Assembly: GCF_024971095.1 (NCBI RefSeq)
Contig: NZ_CP069717.1
Coordinates: 2,108,001 to 2,172,000, forward strand
Origin: Microbacterium neungamense
GTDB lineage: Bacteria; Actinomycetota; Actinomycetes; Actinomycetales; Microbacteriaceae
Reading direction: 5' to 3'
Length of the DNA: 64,000 bases
Within the stretch, counting starts at the first letter, position 1. Each line of letters begins with the position of its first letter. The notes below the pieces were generated by a model. The model searched no databases. It was not told where the DNA came from and saw only the letters and a list, made by a program, of their open reading frames with translations. Below, one piece after another: positions 53,658-63,517 of the stretch. Made by a program: the position numbers and the translations under genes.

Positions 53658-55031
53658 TCACTCGCCGCGGGAGATGCGGACCATCTCGTCGCGGGGGACG
53701 ACCTTGATGCGGGCGCGGCCCTGCGGGGCGCCGAGGGAGATCTCGTGCTCGTCCAGGCGGTGCCAGCCCTCGAGGTCGGTCCACTGCACGCCGCGGGACG
53801 CCAGCAGCGCAGGGATCGCCTCCTCCGACGGGTCCTCCGGACGCCACCACGACCCCTGGTCGTTGATGACGTGCCGCACGGTCTCCATGGCATCCGACTT
53901 CGTGTGCCCGATGAGGCCGACCGGACCGCGCTTGATCCAGCCGGTCGCGTACACGCCGGGCACCGGCTGGTTCGACTTCGCCTCGAGCACCTGACCCTCG
54001 CGGTTCGGGATCACCCCGTGCTTCTTGTCGAAGGGCACGCCCGGCAGCGGCGAGCCGAAGTAGCCCACCGCGCGGTAGAGCGCCTGCATCGGCACCTCGC
54101 GGAACTCGCCGGTGCCGACCGCTCCTCCCTGCCCGTCCGGCCGGGTCCGCTCGTACACCAGGGCGGCGACGCGTCCGTTCTCGTCCGTCTTCACCTCGAC
54201 CGGCTTGGCCCAGAAGTGGAAGTGCAGCCGCCGGGATGCCGTGCCGCCGGCGTTGTTGACCGAGTCGCGCTTGCGCCACGACTGCAGCACGCGGTCGATC
54301 ACCATCACCTGCTTGTTGCTGGCCACGGCATCCTTCGACGCCTCGTCGTAGTCGAAGTCCTCGTCGTACACGACCATGTCCACGTCGCGCAGCTCGCCGA
54401 GCTCGCGCAGCTCCAGCGGGGTGAACTTCACCTGCGCCGGCCCGCGACGCCCGAAGACGTGCACGTCCTTCACCTTGCTCGCCTTGAGCCCCTGGTACAC
54501 GTTGTCCGGCACCTCGGTGACCAGCAGGTCCTCGGCGTGCTTGGCCAGCATCCGGGAGACGTCGAGGGCCACGTTGCCGTTGCCGATCACGCCGACCGAC
54601 TCGGCATCCAGCGACCACTCCCGCGGCACGTCCGGATGCCCGTCGAACCAGCTGACGTAGTCGGCGGCGCCGTACGAGCCGATCGCGTCGATGCCCGGGA
54701 TGTCGAGGCTCGCGTCGCGGATCGCGCCGGTGGCGAAGATGACCGCATTGTAGTGGCGCTTCAGGTCGTCGAGGGTGATGTCCTCGCCGAAGCGGACGTT
54801 GCCGAAGATGCGGATGTCACCGCGGTCGAGCACGTCGCGCAGGGCGGTGATGATGCCCTTGATGCGCGGGTGGTCGGGGGCCACGCCGTAGCGGACCAGG
54901 CCGTAGGGGGCGGGGAGCTGCTCGAACAGGTCGATGGACACGTCGAACTTGCGCTCCGCCTTGAGCAGGATGTCGGCGGCGTAGATGCCGGCCGGTCCCG
55001 CCCCGACGATGGCCAGCCTGAGCTTGGTCAT
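53658..55031 (-). CDS. FprA-type ferredoxin/adrenodoxin-NADP+ reductase
   Basis: The 457-residue flavoenzyme has the FAD motif AIVGAGPAGIYAADILLK at residues ~8-25, YGLVRYGVAPDHPRIKGIIT and the NADP motif VIGNGNVALDVSRML. It transfers electrons between NADPH and ferredoxin or an adrenodoxin-like protein, as mycobacterial FprA. It follows the prenyl synthase gene by 15 bp. Confidence 0.92.
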   Translation of the reverse strand: MTKLRLAIVGAGPAGIYAADILLKAERKFDVSIDLFEQLPAPYGLVRYGVAPDHPRIKGIITALRDVLDRGDIRIFGNVRFGEDITLDDLKRHYNAVIFATGAIRDASLDIPGIDAIGSYGAADYVSWFDGHPDVPREWSLDAESVGVIGNGNVALDVSRMLAKHAEDLLVTEVPDNVYQGLKASKVKDVHVFGRRGPAQVKFTPLELRELGELRDVDMVVYDEDFDYDEASKDAVASNKQVMVIDRVLQSWRKRDSVNNAGGTASRRLHFHFWAKPVEVKTDENGRVAALVYERTRPDGQGGAVGTGEFREVPMQALYRAVGYFGSPLPGVPFDKKHGVIPNREGQVLEAKSNQPVPGVYATGWIKRGPVGLIGHTKSDAMETVRHVINDQGSWWRPEDPSEEAIPALLASRGVQWTDLEGWHRLDEHEISLGAPQGRARIKVVPRDEMVRISRGE

Positions 55032-55046
55032 TGGGGGTTCCTTCCG

Positions 55047-56108
55047 TCAGCTGCTGCGATCGGCGAGGGTCTCGGCGAATCGCGTGAGGGCTTCGCGCAC
55101 CGTGCCCTTCGGCAGCGGCTCGAGGGCCGCGATCGCCTCGGCGGTCCAGGTGCGGGCGAGCTCCAAGGTGCGGCGGGTCGCGTCGTGGTCGCGCAGCTCG
55201 GCGAGCGGCCCGTCCAGGATGCCGGGGTCTTCACCGCCGGCGATGCGCACGACGCCGTCGTCGATCCGCGCGGCCAGGTCCTGGTCGGCCTCCGCCTCTC
55301 CCGCCTTCAGCAGCAGGGAGGGCATGGTGGGCACGCCGGCGCGCAGGTCGGTGCCGGGCACCTTGCCGGTCTCGGCGGGGTCGGCGGACAGGTCGATGAC
55401 GTCGTCGAGCAGCTGGAAGGCCACGCCGACCTTCTCGCCGTACACCCGCATCGGCTCCTCGTACTCCGCCGGGGCGTTCGAGAAGATCACGCCGCCCTGC
55501 GTCGCCGCCGCGATCAGCGAGCCGGTCTTGTCGGCGAGCACCTGGATGTAGAACGCGATCGGGTCGTCGCCCTCCTGCGGGCCGACGGTCTCGTGCATCT
55601 GCCCGAGCACGAGCCGTTCGAAGGTGTCGGCCTGCAGCCGGATCGCGCGATCGCCGTAGCGCGACATGATCTGGCTGGCGCGGGAGAAGAGGATGTCGCC
55701 GGTGAGGATCGCCACGCTGTTGCCCCACACCGCGTGGGCGGCGGGAACGCCGCGGCGCTTGTCTGCGCCGTCCATGACGTCGTCGTGGTACAGCGAGCCG
55801 AGGTGGGTCAGCTCCAGCGCCTTGGCGATGTCGATCACGGGCGGGATGTTGCCCTCGCCGAGCTGGGCGGCGAGCAGCGTCAGGACGGGACGGATGCGCT
55901 TGCCGCCGGCCTCGTAGAGGTATCGGCTCGCGGCATCCGCGACCGCGTCGGCGACGCGCAGCTCGTCGGCGAGACCCGACTCGACGAGGTCGAGGCCCTC
56001 CTCGATCTCACGGGCGACGCGCCGGGCCGCAGGACCCAGGAAGACGCGGTCGCTGAAGCCGAGTCGGCTCGCCAGTCGCGTGCCCGGGGCTGCGGGGCTC
56101 GAAGTCAC
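55047..56108 (-). CDS. polyprenyl diphosphate synthase (menaquinone side chain)
   Basis: The 353-residue trans-prenyltransferase has both Asp-rich motifs: DDVMD (residues 109-113) and DDVID (235-239). Near menF, menD and menG it most likely makes the heptaprenyl/octaprenyl/nonaprenyl chain of menaquinone; chain length is not readable by eye. Start GTG 56108 is 6 nt after TAGGCT (56115-56120, minus strand), so it is leaderless. Confidence 0.9.
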   Translation of the reverse strand: MTSSPAAPGTRLASRLGFSDRVFLGPAARRVAREIEEGLDLVESGLADELRVADAVADAASRYLYEAGGKRIRPVLTLLAAQLGEGNIPPVIDIAKALELTHLGSLYHDDVMDGADKRRGVPAAHAVWGNSVAILTGDILFSRASQIMSRYGDRAIRLQADTFERLVLGQMHETVGPQEGDDPIAFYIQVLADKTGSLIAAATQGGVIFSNAPAEYEEPMRVYGEKVGVAFQLLDDVIDLSADPAETGKVPGTDLRAGVPTMPSLLLKAGEAEADQDLAARIDDGVVRIAGGEDPGILDGPLAELRDHDATRRTLELARTWTAEAIAALEPLPKGTVREALTRFAETLADRSS

Positions 56109-56274
56109 GCCTCCAGCCTACCCGCGCGGCGGAACCCGCCGCTCACCCCGCCGCGGCGGCATCGTCACATGACGCCGCCGGTGGTCGCGGGGATGCGCCG
56201 GCGTCGTCCGGATGAGGTGTCGGCGTCGCCAGGCCCGTGTGCCGGCGTGGTCGCGAGGACGCGAGTCGGCGTCG

Positions 56275-57555
56275 TCAGGCGAGCGCGTCGACGAGGGGGC
56301 GGAACTTCACCCGGGTCTCGAGCAGCTCCGCCTCGGGGTCGCTCCCGGCGACGATCCCGGCGCCCGCGTAGGCGGTCACCGGGAGGGTCTCGGGTCCCGC
56401 GCCAGCGGATGCCGCGGCATCGCCGAACTGCGCGCACCGCAGCGCGATCGCCCACTCCCCGTTGCCGGCCGCGTCCACCCAGCCGACCGGCCCCGCGTAG
56501 CGGCCGCGATCGAAGGGCTCCAGCCGCCGGATCGCGGCGAGCGCGGCATCCGTCGGCGTACCCGCCACCGCGGCGGTCGGATGCAGCGCGCCGACGAGAT
56601 CGAGCGCGGAGGCGCCGTCGGACAGCTCGCCCTCCACGTCGGTGGCGAGGTGGAAGAGGTTGGGCAGCTTGAGGGTGAACGGCTGGTCGCTCGCGGCGAG
56701 CGCCCGTGTGTGCGGACGGAGCGCCGCGAGCACGCTTTGCACGGCGTACTCGTGCTCGTCGAGGTCCTTCACGCTGGAGGCGAGGGCGGCGGATGCCTCG
56801 GTGTCGCCATCGGCGTCGGCGCCGCGGGCGGCGGTGCCGGCGAGCACGCGCGCGGTGACGGTGCGGTCCTGCACGGTGACGAGGGTCTCCGGGCTGGCGC
56901 CGATGAGGCCGTCGACGGCGAAGGTCCACGTGTCGGGGTATCCGGTGGCGAGGGCGCGCACCAGGCGGCGCAGGTCGGCATCCGATGGCACGGTGCCGGT
57001 GAGGTCGCGGGCCAGGACCACCTTGCTGTACTCGCCCGCGGCGATCTCGACGAGCGCGCGGCGGACGGCATCCTGGTACCCCTGCGGCGTCAGCGCCCCG
57101 GGACCGACGCGGCCGGCCCAGTGCGGGCCGTACGGACGCGGGGCGGCGGGCGCCCCGGCATCCGTCGCCTCGTCCGCGGGGCGGATGCGGGTGAGCCAGG
57201 TGCGCCCGCGGTGCCGGCCGATGATCGTGGACGGGACGAGCAGGATGCTGTCGGCCGCCGAGTCCTCGTCGAAGGTGAGCGCGCCGAAGGCGACCAGTCC
57301 CGTGCCGGGGAGGCGCACCTCGTCGTCGATCTCGGCCGAGCCGGCGAGATCGCGCCACGCCTCGGCGAGGGCGCGCGAACGCGGGCGGTCGGTGCCGGCC
57401 GGGACGCGGATGGCGGCGGCGGTCCCGTTCGATGCGGACACGATGCCGTCGCCGCGACGCAGCCAGGCCAGCGGATGCCGCGGGGAGGTGTGCGCCAGCA
57501 GGTCCTCGACGGGGTCGATCTCGCGGGTCCGCGCGATCAGGCGGGGGCTGGTCAC
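56275..57555 (-). CDS. menF: isochorismate synthase
   Basis: Converts chorismate to isochorismate, the first menaquinone step. The 426-residue chorismate-binding enzyme has the family core PETLVTVQDRTVTARVLAGT, with HPTAAVAGTPTDAAL and GPVGWVDAAGNGEWAIALR near the C-terminus. The GTG at 57555 overlaps the DUF402 stop and has its own leaderless -10 TAGGCT (57562-57567) inside that gene, so two modes of expression are possible. Confidence 0.93.
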   Translation of the reverse strand: MTSPRLIARTREIDPVEDLLAHTSPRHPLAWLRRGDGIVSASNGTAAAIRVPAGTDRPRSRALAEAWRDLAGSAEIDDEVRLPGTGLVAFGALTFDEDSAADSILLVPSTIIGRHRGRTWLTRIRPADEATDAGAPAAPRPYGPHWAGRVGPGALTPQGYQDAVRRALVEIAAGEYSKVVLARDLTGTVPSDADLRRLVRALATGYPDTWTFAVDGLIGASPETLVTVQDRTVTARVLAGTAARGADADGDTEASAALASSVKDLDEHEYAVQSVLAALRPHTRALAASDQPFTLKLPNLFHLATDVEGELSDGASALDLVGALHPTAAVAGTPTDAALAAIRRLEPFDRGRYAGPVGWVDAAGNGEWAIALRCAQFGDAAASAGAGPETLPVTAYAGAGIVAGSDPEAELLETRVKFRPLVDALA

Positions 57556-58187
57556 ACCTCCAGCCTATCGAGGCGGAGGTCGGCGAGCCGGTCCAGCCAG
57601 TGGTCGCCGGTGGCGTCGTCGAAGGGCGGATGCTGCGCCCGCACCTCCCGTTCGAGCTGGAGCGCCAGCGCCTCCAGACGCCGAACGACATCGGCGGGAT
57701 AGCCGTAGCGGACGCGGTGCTCCTCCCACTCGTCGCGGTCGTCGACCCAGGTGCCGCGGTCGCCGACCACCCGGACGACGTCGAGGTCCATGTCGATGCC
57801 AGTGGCGAGCACGGGGAGGTCGCGGTCCGTCGCTCCGGCGTCGGGGGCTACGGCGTCTGGGGCTCCGGCGGCATCCGTACCCTCCCAGCGGACGTCCCAG
57901 CCGATGTCGATGTAGATCCGGGTGCCGCGGGGATGGTCGCGGGTCACCGTGAGAGCGAAGTCGGCGCCCCCGGCATCCGGAGTCCGCGGGATGAGCGTGA
58001 CGTTCGGGCCCTGCGCCGTGAACGTCGCACCGGGACGCGCGCTGCGCCAGCCGATCGGCTGCCCGACCCAGTCGCCCCAGTCGTCGGCGCCGAGGTACAC
58101 GCACTCGCCGCGCCAGTGCGGCGAGCCGTCCCACTTGCGCCACTGGAAGACCATCGGGGTTCCGGGGGCGGGGCGCGCGTGGTTCAC
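57552..58187 (-). CDS. DUF402 domain protein
   Basis: The 211-residue protein has the DUF402 strand pattern (VTRDHPRGTRIYIDIGWDVR, then DMDLDVVRVVGDRGTWVDDR and DEWEEHRVRYGYPADVV). DUF402 relatives include phosphatases and tRNA-associated nucleases, role here unknown. Residues ~112-130 are a low-complexity Ala/Asp insert. Start GTG 58187 is 6 nt after TAGACT (58194-58199, minus strand): leaderless; it is followed by menF with a 4-nt overlap. Confidence 0.85.
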   Translation of the reverse strand: MNHARPAPGTPMVFQWRKWDGSPHWRGECVYLGADDWGDWVGQPIGWRSARPGATFTAQGPNVTLIPRTPDAGGADFALTVTRDHPRGTRIYIDIGWDVRWEGTDAAGAPDAVAPDAGATDRDLPVLATGIDMDLDVVRVVGDRGTWVDDRDEWEEHRVRYGYPADVVRRLEALALQLEREVRAQHPPFDDATGDHWLDRLADLRLDRLEV

Positions 58188-58397
58188 GGGGCGAGTCTAC
58201 GGGGGCGACCGGAGGCGGGCCCCGCGTGGGCGGGCTTCGAGCAGGGGCGGGTGCGCGTTGCCGCGGACATGTGCGCCTGCCGCGGACGGATTCCGGATTC
58301 CGGGCCGCGGGAACTGCACATCTCCGCGCGAAGCGCACGGCCCGGGGCGTGCCGACCGGCACGGGTGCGGCGACGCGGCCCCGCCTAGACTCGGAGC

Positions 58398-59117
58398 ATG
58401 ACCTCCCGCGAGCCCAATCGCGCCGATCTCGGCAAGGATCCGTCCCGCGTCAGCGGCATGTTCGACCAGGTGGCGCCCGGGTACGACCGCACGAACACGG
58501 CGATGACGCTCGGCAACGACGCGTTGTGGCGTGCGGCGACCACGCGGGCCGTGGCGCCGCGCCGGGGCGAGCGCATCCTGGATCTCGCGGCGGGCACGGC
58601 ATCCTCCTCCGCCTCCCTCGCCCGCAGCGGCGCCGAGGTGGTCGCCGCCGACTTCTCCCCCGGGATGCTGGCCGAGGGCCGCCGGCGGCACGGGCACCTC
58701 CCCAACCTGACGTTCGTCGAGGCGGATGCCATGAACCTGCCCTTCGCGGACGGCGAGTTCGACGCGGTCACGATGTCGTACGGGCTGCGCAACGTCCAGG
58801 ATCCGAAGAAGGCGCTGCGGGAGCTGTACCGGGTCACCAAACCCGGCGGGCGGATGGTCATCAACGAGTTCTCCACGCCGCCGGGTGCGCTGTTCCGGGC
58901 GTTCTTCCGGTTCTACAACGGCCAGGTGCTGCCGCGGATCGCGCGCGTGGCCGGGACGAACGGCGAGGCGTACGACTACCTGAACGAGTCGATCCGGGAC
59001 TGGCCCGACCAGCGCACCCTCGCCGCCTGGATCCGGGAGGCCGGCTGGATCGACGTCGCCTACCGCAACCTGAGCTTCGGGATCGTCGCCCTGCACCGCG
59101 CCCGCAAGCCCCGCTGA
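58398..59117 (+). CDS. menG: demethylmenaquinone methyltransferase
   Basis: Class I SAM methyltransferase (UbiE/MenG), 239 residues, performing the last step of menaquinone synthesis. SAM loop LDLAAGTASSSASLARSG near residue 60, VEADAMNLPFADGEFDAVTM and YGLRNVQDPKKALREL follow. TAGACT (58386-58391) is exactly 6 nt before the ATG. Three 15-nt CCCCTGAGCGCCCCG repeats lie after the stop (59121-59160). Confidence 0.94.
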   Translation: MTSREPNRADLGKDPSRVSGMFDQVAPGYDRTNTAMTLGNDALWRAATTRAVAPRRGERILDLAAGTASSSASLARSGAEVVAADFSPGMLAEGRRRHGHLPNLTFVEADAMNLPFADGEFDAVTMSYGLRNVQDPKKALRELYRVTKPGGRMVINEFSTPPGALFRAFFRFYNGQVLPRIARVAGTNGEAYDYLNESIRDWPDQRTLAAWIREAGWIDVAYRNLSFGIVALHRARKPR

Positions 59118-59158
59118 CCGCCCCTCAGCGCCCCGCCCCTGAGCGCCCCGCCCCTGAG

Positions 59159-59222
59159 CGTCTATTTGTGCCGTTCTGCTGCTTCCGAGGCCGGGAAGCA
59201 GCAGAACGGCACAAACAGACGG
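59159..59222. repeat. near-perfect palindrome of the TTTGTGCCGTTCTGC family
   Basis: Left arm from 59159 and right arm ending 59222 pair over 28 of 29 positions around a 7-nt loop (59187-59193). It sits between the convergent menG and ppk2 genes and would terminate both. The family also appears at 53570-53630. Confidence 0.88.
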
Positions 59223-59258
59223 GTGGAGACGCGGGGCCCGGGCCCCCGCGGGGCGGGG

Positions 59259-60107
59259 TCAGCTGGCGGCGAGGCGCTTCTTCTCGGCCTCGACGTCGAA
59301 GTCGGCGGCGGGCCACTGCGGGTCGATGTCCTCCAGCGCGGCGATGAGCAGCTCCTGCACCGCCAGGCGCGCGTACCACTTGTGATCGGCCGGCACGACA
59401 TACCACGGCGCGGTCTCGGATGCCGTGCGATCGAACACCGTCTGATACGCGGCCATGTAGTCGTCCCACCGCATCCGCTCGTCCACGTCGCCCGGGTTGT
59501 ACTTCCAGTGCTTGTCCGGGCGCTCGAGCCGCTCCATCAGCCGCGCCTTCTGCTCGTCGCGCGAGATGTGCAGCATGACCTTCACGATGCGGGTGCCGGA
59601 TGCCGCGATGCGCTGCTCGAACTCGGCGATCGCACCGTAGCGGCGCTCGATCTCGGCGGCGTCCGCGAGCCCGCGCACCCGGACGATCAGGACGTCCTCG
59701 TAATGGGAGCGGTCGAACACGCCGATCATCCCCGGCTCGGGGAGGCGCTTCTCGACGCGCCAGAGGAAGTCGTGCGCGCGCTCGTCCTCGGTCGGCGCCT
59801 TGAACGCGGCCAGAGCGACGCCCTGCGGGTCGACGCCGCCCATCACGTGACGCAGGATGCCGCCCTTGCCGGCGGTGTCCATGGCCTGCAGCACGAGCAG
59901 CACGGCGTCGCGCGCCTCCCCGCCCCGGCTGGCCGCGTAGAGCCGCTCCTGCAGTTCGCTGAGGACGTCGCCGCGCAGAGCGAGGTCCTTCTTGCCCGCC
60001 GCCTTGCCGCGGTCGTAGCCGGGCGTCGCCGCGGGATCGACATCGTCCAGCCGGAAGCCGTCACCGACCCGGAGCAGCTCCCCGGTCGGCCATCGCTGCG
60101 TCGTCAT
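59259..60107 (-). CDS. ppk2: polyphosphate kinase 2 family protein
   Basis: Phosphorylates nucleotides with polyphosphate. The 282-residue protein has Walker A-like AMDTAGKGG (residues 76-83), VDPQG and FDRSHYED (131-138), then a lid region. The length fits single-domain class I/III PPK2. ATG 60107 follows a GATGAT hexamer by 6 nt; upstream Mets in the frame are unsupported. Confidence 0.93.
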   Translation of the reverse strand: MTTQRWPTGELLRVGDGFRLDDVDPAATPGYDRGKAAGKKDLALRGDVLSELQERLYAASRGGEARDAVLLVLQAMDTAGKGGILRHVMGGVDPQGVALAAFKAPTEDERAHDFLWRVEKRLPEPGMIGVFDRSHYEDVLIVRVRGLADAAEIERRYGAIAEFEQRIAASGTRIVKVMLHISRDEQKARLMERLERPDKHWKYNPGDVDERMRWDDYMAAYQTVFDRTASETAPWYVVPADHKWYARLAVQELLIAALEDIDPQWPAADFDVEAEKKRLAAS

Positions 60108-60232
60108 GTGCCCATCATCCACGACGCGGCGGCAGCGCGCCTCCGCCGATTCGGATCGATGCGGGGACGGATGCTGGGACGGATGCGGCGGGCGGATGCG
60201 GCGATGTCCGAGACCCCCGTCACACTGGGGAC

Positions 60233-61840
60233 ATGGACATCGTTCTCGTCGTCATCGCCATCGTCGCCGCCGCGCTCGCCGGCGCGCTGGGCTTCGTGCT
60301 CGGCCGTCAGCGCGGGCAGGCCTCCGGCACGGCCGAGCAGGCCGAGCTGGTCGCGGCGCGCCTGCAGATCGACGGCCTCCGCCGGGACGTGGAGGCGGCG
60401 CGCGCCGAGACCTCGGGGCGCGTGGAGGAGGAGCGCCGCCTGGGCGCGCAGCGCGTGGCGGAGGCGCGGGAGCTCGCCGAGGCGGCGCTGGCCGAGGTCC
60501 GGCGGGATGCGGCGCAGCGGATGCAGGACGAGCGCGCCGCCCACGAGCGCCGCCTCGCCGAGGTCCGCGCCGAGGCGGAGAAGGACGTGCTTGAGGAGCG
60601 CCGGCGCGCCGAGCAGCGGATCGAGGAGCTGCGCGCGGACACCAAGCGGCTCGCGGACGAGTTCGAGGCGCTCAGCAAGCGGGCGCTGGATGCCAATGCG
60701 AAGACGTTCCTGGCGCAGGCGGAGGAGCGGCTCAAGCGCAGCCAGAGCGAGGGCGCCGCAGAGCTGCGGCGTCGGCAGGAGGCGGTGGAGAAGCTCATCG
60801 AGCCGATCCAGAAGACGCTCGACACCGTCAAGAGCGAGATGACCTCGGCCGAGAAGGCCCGCGCGGAGGCGAACGCCGCCCTCACCGAGCAGCTGCAGTT
60901 CATGCGGCAGTCTTCCGAGGCGCTCGGTTCGGAGACCCGCAACCTCGTGAACGCCCTCCGGGCCCCGCAGGTGCGCGGCCGATGGGGCGAGCTGCAGCTG
61001 CGCCGCGTGGTCGAGGCGGCCGGGATGCTGAACCACGTCGATTTCGCCGAGCAGGAGCACCACCGCACCGACGAGGGTGCGCTGCGCCCCGACCTCGTGA
61101 TCCACCTCGCCGGCGACAAGCGCGTCGTGGTGGATTCGAAGGTCGCCTTCAACGGATACCTGGAGGCGATGGAGGCGACCGACGAGACCGTGCGGATGCA
61201 GCGGCTGCAGGCGCACGCCCGTCACCTGAAGAAGCACATCGATGACCTCGGCACCAAGGAGTACTGGGACGCCGTGGCCGGCTCGCCCGAGTTCGTCGTG
61301 ATGTTCGTGCCGGCCGAGCCGTTCCTCACCGCGGCGCTCGACCAGGACGCCACCCTCTACGAGTACGCGTTCGAGCGCAATGTCGTGATCGCGACCCCGT
61401 CGACGCTGGTGGCGCTGCTGCGCACCGTCGGCCACGCCTGGCGGCAGGAGCAGCTGGCGCAGGAGGCGCACCAGATCTTCACGGTCGGCAAGGAACTGCA
61501 CAAGCGGCTGGGGACGCTCGGTCAGCACCTGGCGACGCTCGGTAAGCGGCTGAACTCCACCGTGGAGGCGTACAACAGGTTCGCCGGCTCCCTCGACCGC
61601 AACGTCGTCACCCAGGCGCGCCGGTTCAGCGCCCTGCAGGGTCTGGAGGATGTGCTCACCGAGACCGACCCGATCGAGACGCTCGCGATCGCGCCGCAGA
61701 AGGCCGACCTCTACCTCACCGAAGGCCGGGAGAAGCTCACGGCGGAGACGGAGGGCCTCGCGACGGAGACCGAGTCCCTCGAGGCGCCGGTCCGGTACGC
61801 GAGCGCGGACATCAAGGAGATCACCGAGCGGCTGCGGTGA
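60233..61840 (+). CDS. rmuC: DNA recombination protein RmuC
   Basis: The 535-residue protein has a short hydrophobic N-terminus (IVLVVIAIVAAALAGALGFV), a long Ala/Glu/Arg coiled coil (~30-190) and the RmuC nuclease-like domain (KAPQVRGRWGELQLRRVVEA, then DLVIHLAGDKRVVVDSKVAF). Family members limit rearrangements at inverted repeats, notable beside so many palindromes; that link is only a thought. CACACT lies 6 nt before the ATG. Confidence 0.93.
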   Translation: MDIVLVVIAIVAAALAGALGFVLGRQRGQASGTAEQAELVAARLQIDGLRRDVEAARAETSGRVEEERRLGAQRVAEARELAEAALAEVRRDAAQRMQDERAAHERRLAEVRAEAEKDVLEERRRAEQRIEELRADTKRLADEFEALSKRALDANAKTFLAQAEERLKRSQSEGAAELRRRQEAVEKLIEPIQKTLDTVKSEMTSAEKARAEANAALTEQLQFMRQSSEALGSETRNLVNALRAPQVRGRWGELQLRRVVEAAGMLNHVDFAEQEHHRTDEGALRPDLVIHLAGDKRVVVDSKVAFNGYLEAMEATDETVRMQRLQAHARHLKKHIDDLGTKEYWDAVAGSPEFVVMFVPAEPFLTAALDQDATLYEYAFERNVVIATPSTLVALLRTVGHAWRQEQLAQEAHQIFTVGKELHKRLGTLGQHLATLGKRLNSTVEAYNRFAGSLDRNVVTQARRFSALQGLEDVLTETDPIETLAIAPQKADLYLTEGREKLTAETEGLATETESLEAPVRYASADIKEITERLR

Positions 61841-61858
61841 CGACGGACCGACGCCCGG

Positions 61859-63517
61859 CTACCGGGGCAGCGGCACTTCGATGATCTGCGTGCCACCGGT
61901 CGGGGTCGTCAGGGCCTGGTCCAGGGCGGATCGCGTGGTCACCCGGACGTACTCCCAGCCGTACGCGGCGGCCAGCTCCTCCAGGCGGACGGTCTGCGGC
62001 GTGTAGAAGACCCGGTCCAGGTCCTCCGCGGCGGCGGATCCGGCGACCTCGAGCCCGTCGAAGATCGTGCCGCCGCCGTCGTTGCCGACGATCAGCTGCA
62101 GCCGGGGACGCGGTTCGTCGGCGGGCAGCATCAGGGCGCCCACGTCGTGCAGGAACGCGAGGTCGCCGAGCAGCACGCGGGTGACGCCCGGCGCTCCGCC
62201 GGCCTGGCTGGCGACGGCGATGCCGGTCGCCGTCGCGATCGTCCCGTCGATGCCGGCGAGCCCGCGGTTGGCGTGCACCGGCACCTTCTTCCCGCCGAGC
62301 ACCTGGTCCGCCACCCGCACCAGGCGGGAGGAGCCGAACACCAGCCGGTCATGCGGCCAGGTCGCACGCCACACCGCATCCGCCACGAGCTCCCGGTCGA
62401 GAGGACGGCGCACCACGTCGAGTTCGGCGCGCACCGCGTCCAGGCGGGCCGCGCGGTCCTCGGAGGACAGCCCCTCCTGATCCGGTGCGGGCGGGCTGAG
62501 GTCGACGGATGCCGCGGCGGATGCGGCCATCCACGCTCCGAGCCACTCCCGGTCGGTCTCCCCCGGCGCGACCGTGACCGCCTGGACAGCCGTCGTGCGG
62601 CCGTTCAGGTTCAGTGCCTCCCCGCCCGAGCGGACGGCGACGACGTCCACGTCGCGCCGTGCGAGCAGGGCGGCGACCTCCCGGCTGAGCGTCGGATGCC
62701 CGAGCACCACCGCGCGCTCGATCCGTCCGCCGAGCTGCTCGTCGCGCAGCAGCATCCGATAGCCGTGCACGAGCAGCCGGCCGAACCGCGCGCCGCTGAC
62801 GATCTCGGCGATCAGCGGCCAGCCGCCGGCGAAGGCGATCGCCTCGGCATCCGGCCCGGCATCCGCCCCCGCGATCACCACGGTCCGCGGGCCGCGCTCC
62901 AGCGTCGTGGGCGCCGGCTCCGGGCGCCGCGGCGCCTCACCGGACGCGACCGAGACCTCCACCGGGCCGGACAGCGGCTCCCGGCACGGGAGGTTCAGGT
63001 GCACGGGCCCCGCCACGCCCGCGATGCCCTGCCCCTCGTTCCCGACCGCGGCGGCCACCGCACGCGCCCCGAGCCCGCGCCACGAGCCGTCCCCCGGTAC
63101 CGGCGCGTCATGCCCCCAGCGGACGAACGAGGCGAACAGGCCCGGCTGCACGGTCGCCTGGTTGGCGCCGACGCCGCGCAGCTCCGGGGGGCGGTCCGCG
63201 GTGAGCAGCAGCAGCGGGACGCCGGCGTGGAACGCCTCCATGGCGGCGGGGAGGAGGTTGCCGGCGGCGGTCCCCGAAGTGCACATGACGGCCACCGGAA
63301 CCCGCGTCTCCCGGGCGATGCCCAGGGCGGTGAACCCGGCGACCCGTTCGTCGACGCGCACGTGCACGCGCAGCGCACCGGCACGGCTCAGCGCCGTCGC
63401 GGCGAGGGCGAGCGCCTGCGACCGGGATCCGGGCGCGATCACCACGTCCCGCACGCCGTGCGCCACGAGCTCGGCGAGGAGGGCGACGGCCTCCGCGCTC
63501 GCGGGGGAATCCGTCAC
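61859..63517 (-). CDS. menD: SEPHCHC synthase (2-succinyl-5-enolpyruvyl-6-hydroxy-3-cyclohexene-1-carboxylate synthase)
   Basis: ThDP-dependent menaquinone enzyme joining isochorismate and 2-oxoglutarate, 552 residues. The N-terminal Glu region (CTSGTAAGNLLPAAMEA), the central domain and the ThDP motif (LLGDLAFLHDVGALMLPA) are present. It begins in the last codons of the PLDc_N gene (4-nt overlap) and converges on rmuC. Confidence 0.95.
   Translation of the reverse strand: MTDSPASAEAVALLAELVAHGVRDVVIAPGSRSQALALAATALSRAGALRVHVRVDERVAGFTALGIARETRVPVAVMCTSGTAAGNLLPAAMEAFHAGVPLLLLTADRPPELRGVGANQATVQPGLFASFVRWGHDAPVPGDGSWRGLGARAVAAAVGNEGQGIAGVAGPVHLNLPCREPLSGPVEVSVASGEAPRRPEPAPTTLERGPRTVVIAGADAGPDAEAIAFAGGWPLIAEIVSGARFGRLLVHGYRMLLRDEQLGGRIERAVVLGHPTLSREVAALLARRDVDVVAVRSGGEALNLNGRTTAVQAVTVAPGETDREWLGAWMAASAAASVDLSPPAPDQEGLSSEDRAARLDAVRAELDVVRRPLDRELVADAVWRATWPHDRLVFGSSRLVRVADQVLGGKKVPVHANRGLAGIDGTIATATGIAVASQAGGAPGVTRVLLGDLAFLHDVGALMLPADEPRPRLQLIVGNDGGGTIFDGLEVAGSAAAEDLDRVFYTPQTVRLEELAAAYGWEYVRVTTRSALDQALTTPTGGTQIIEVPLPR

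Noticed and set aside
56130..56280. Tandem repeat after menF
   Set aside because: GTCGGCGTCGTC and GTGGTCGCG recur irregularly, consistent with GC-rich low complexity rather than a defined element.
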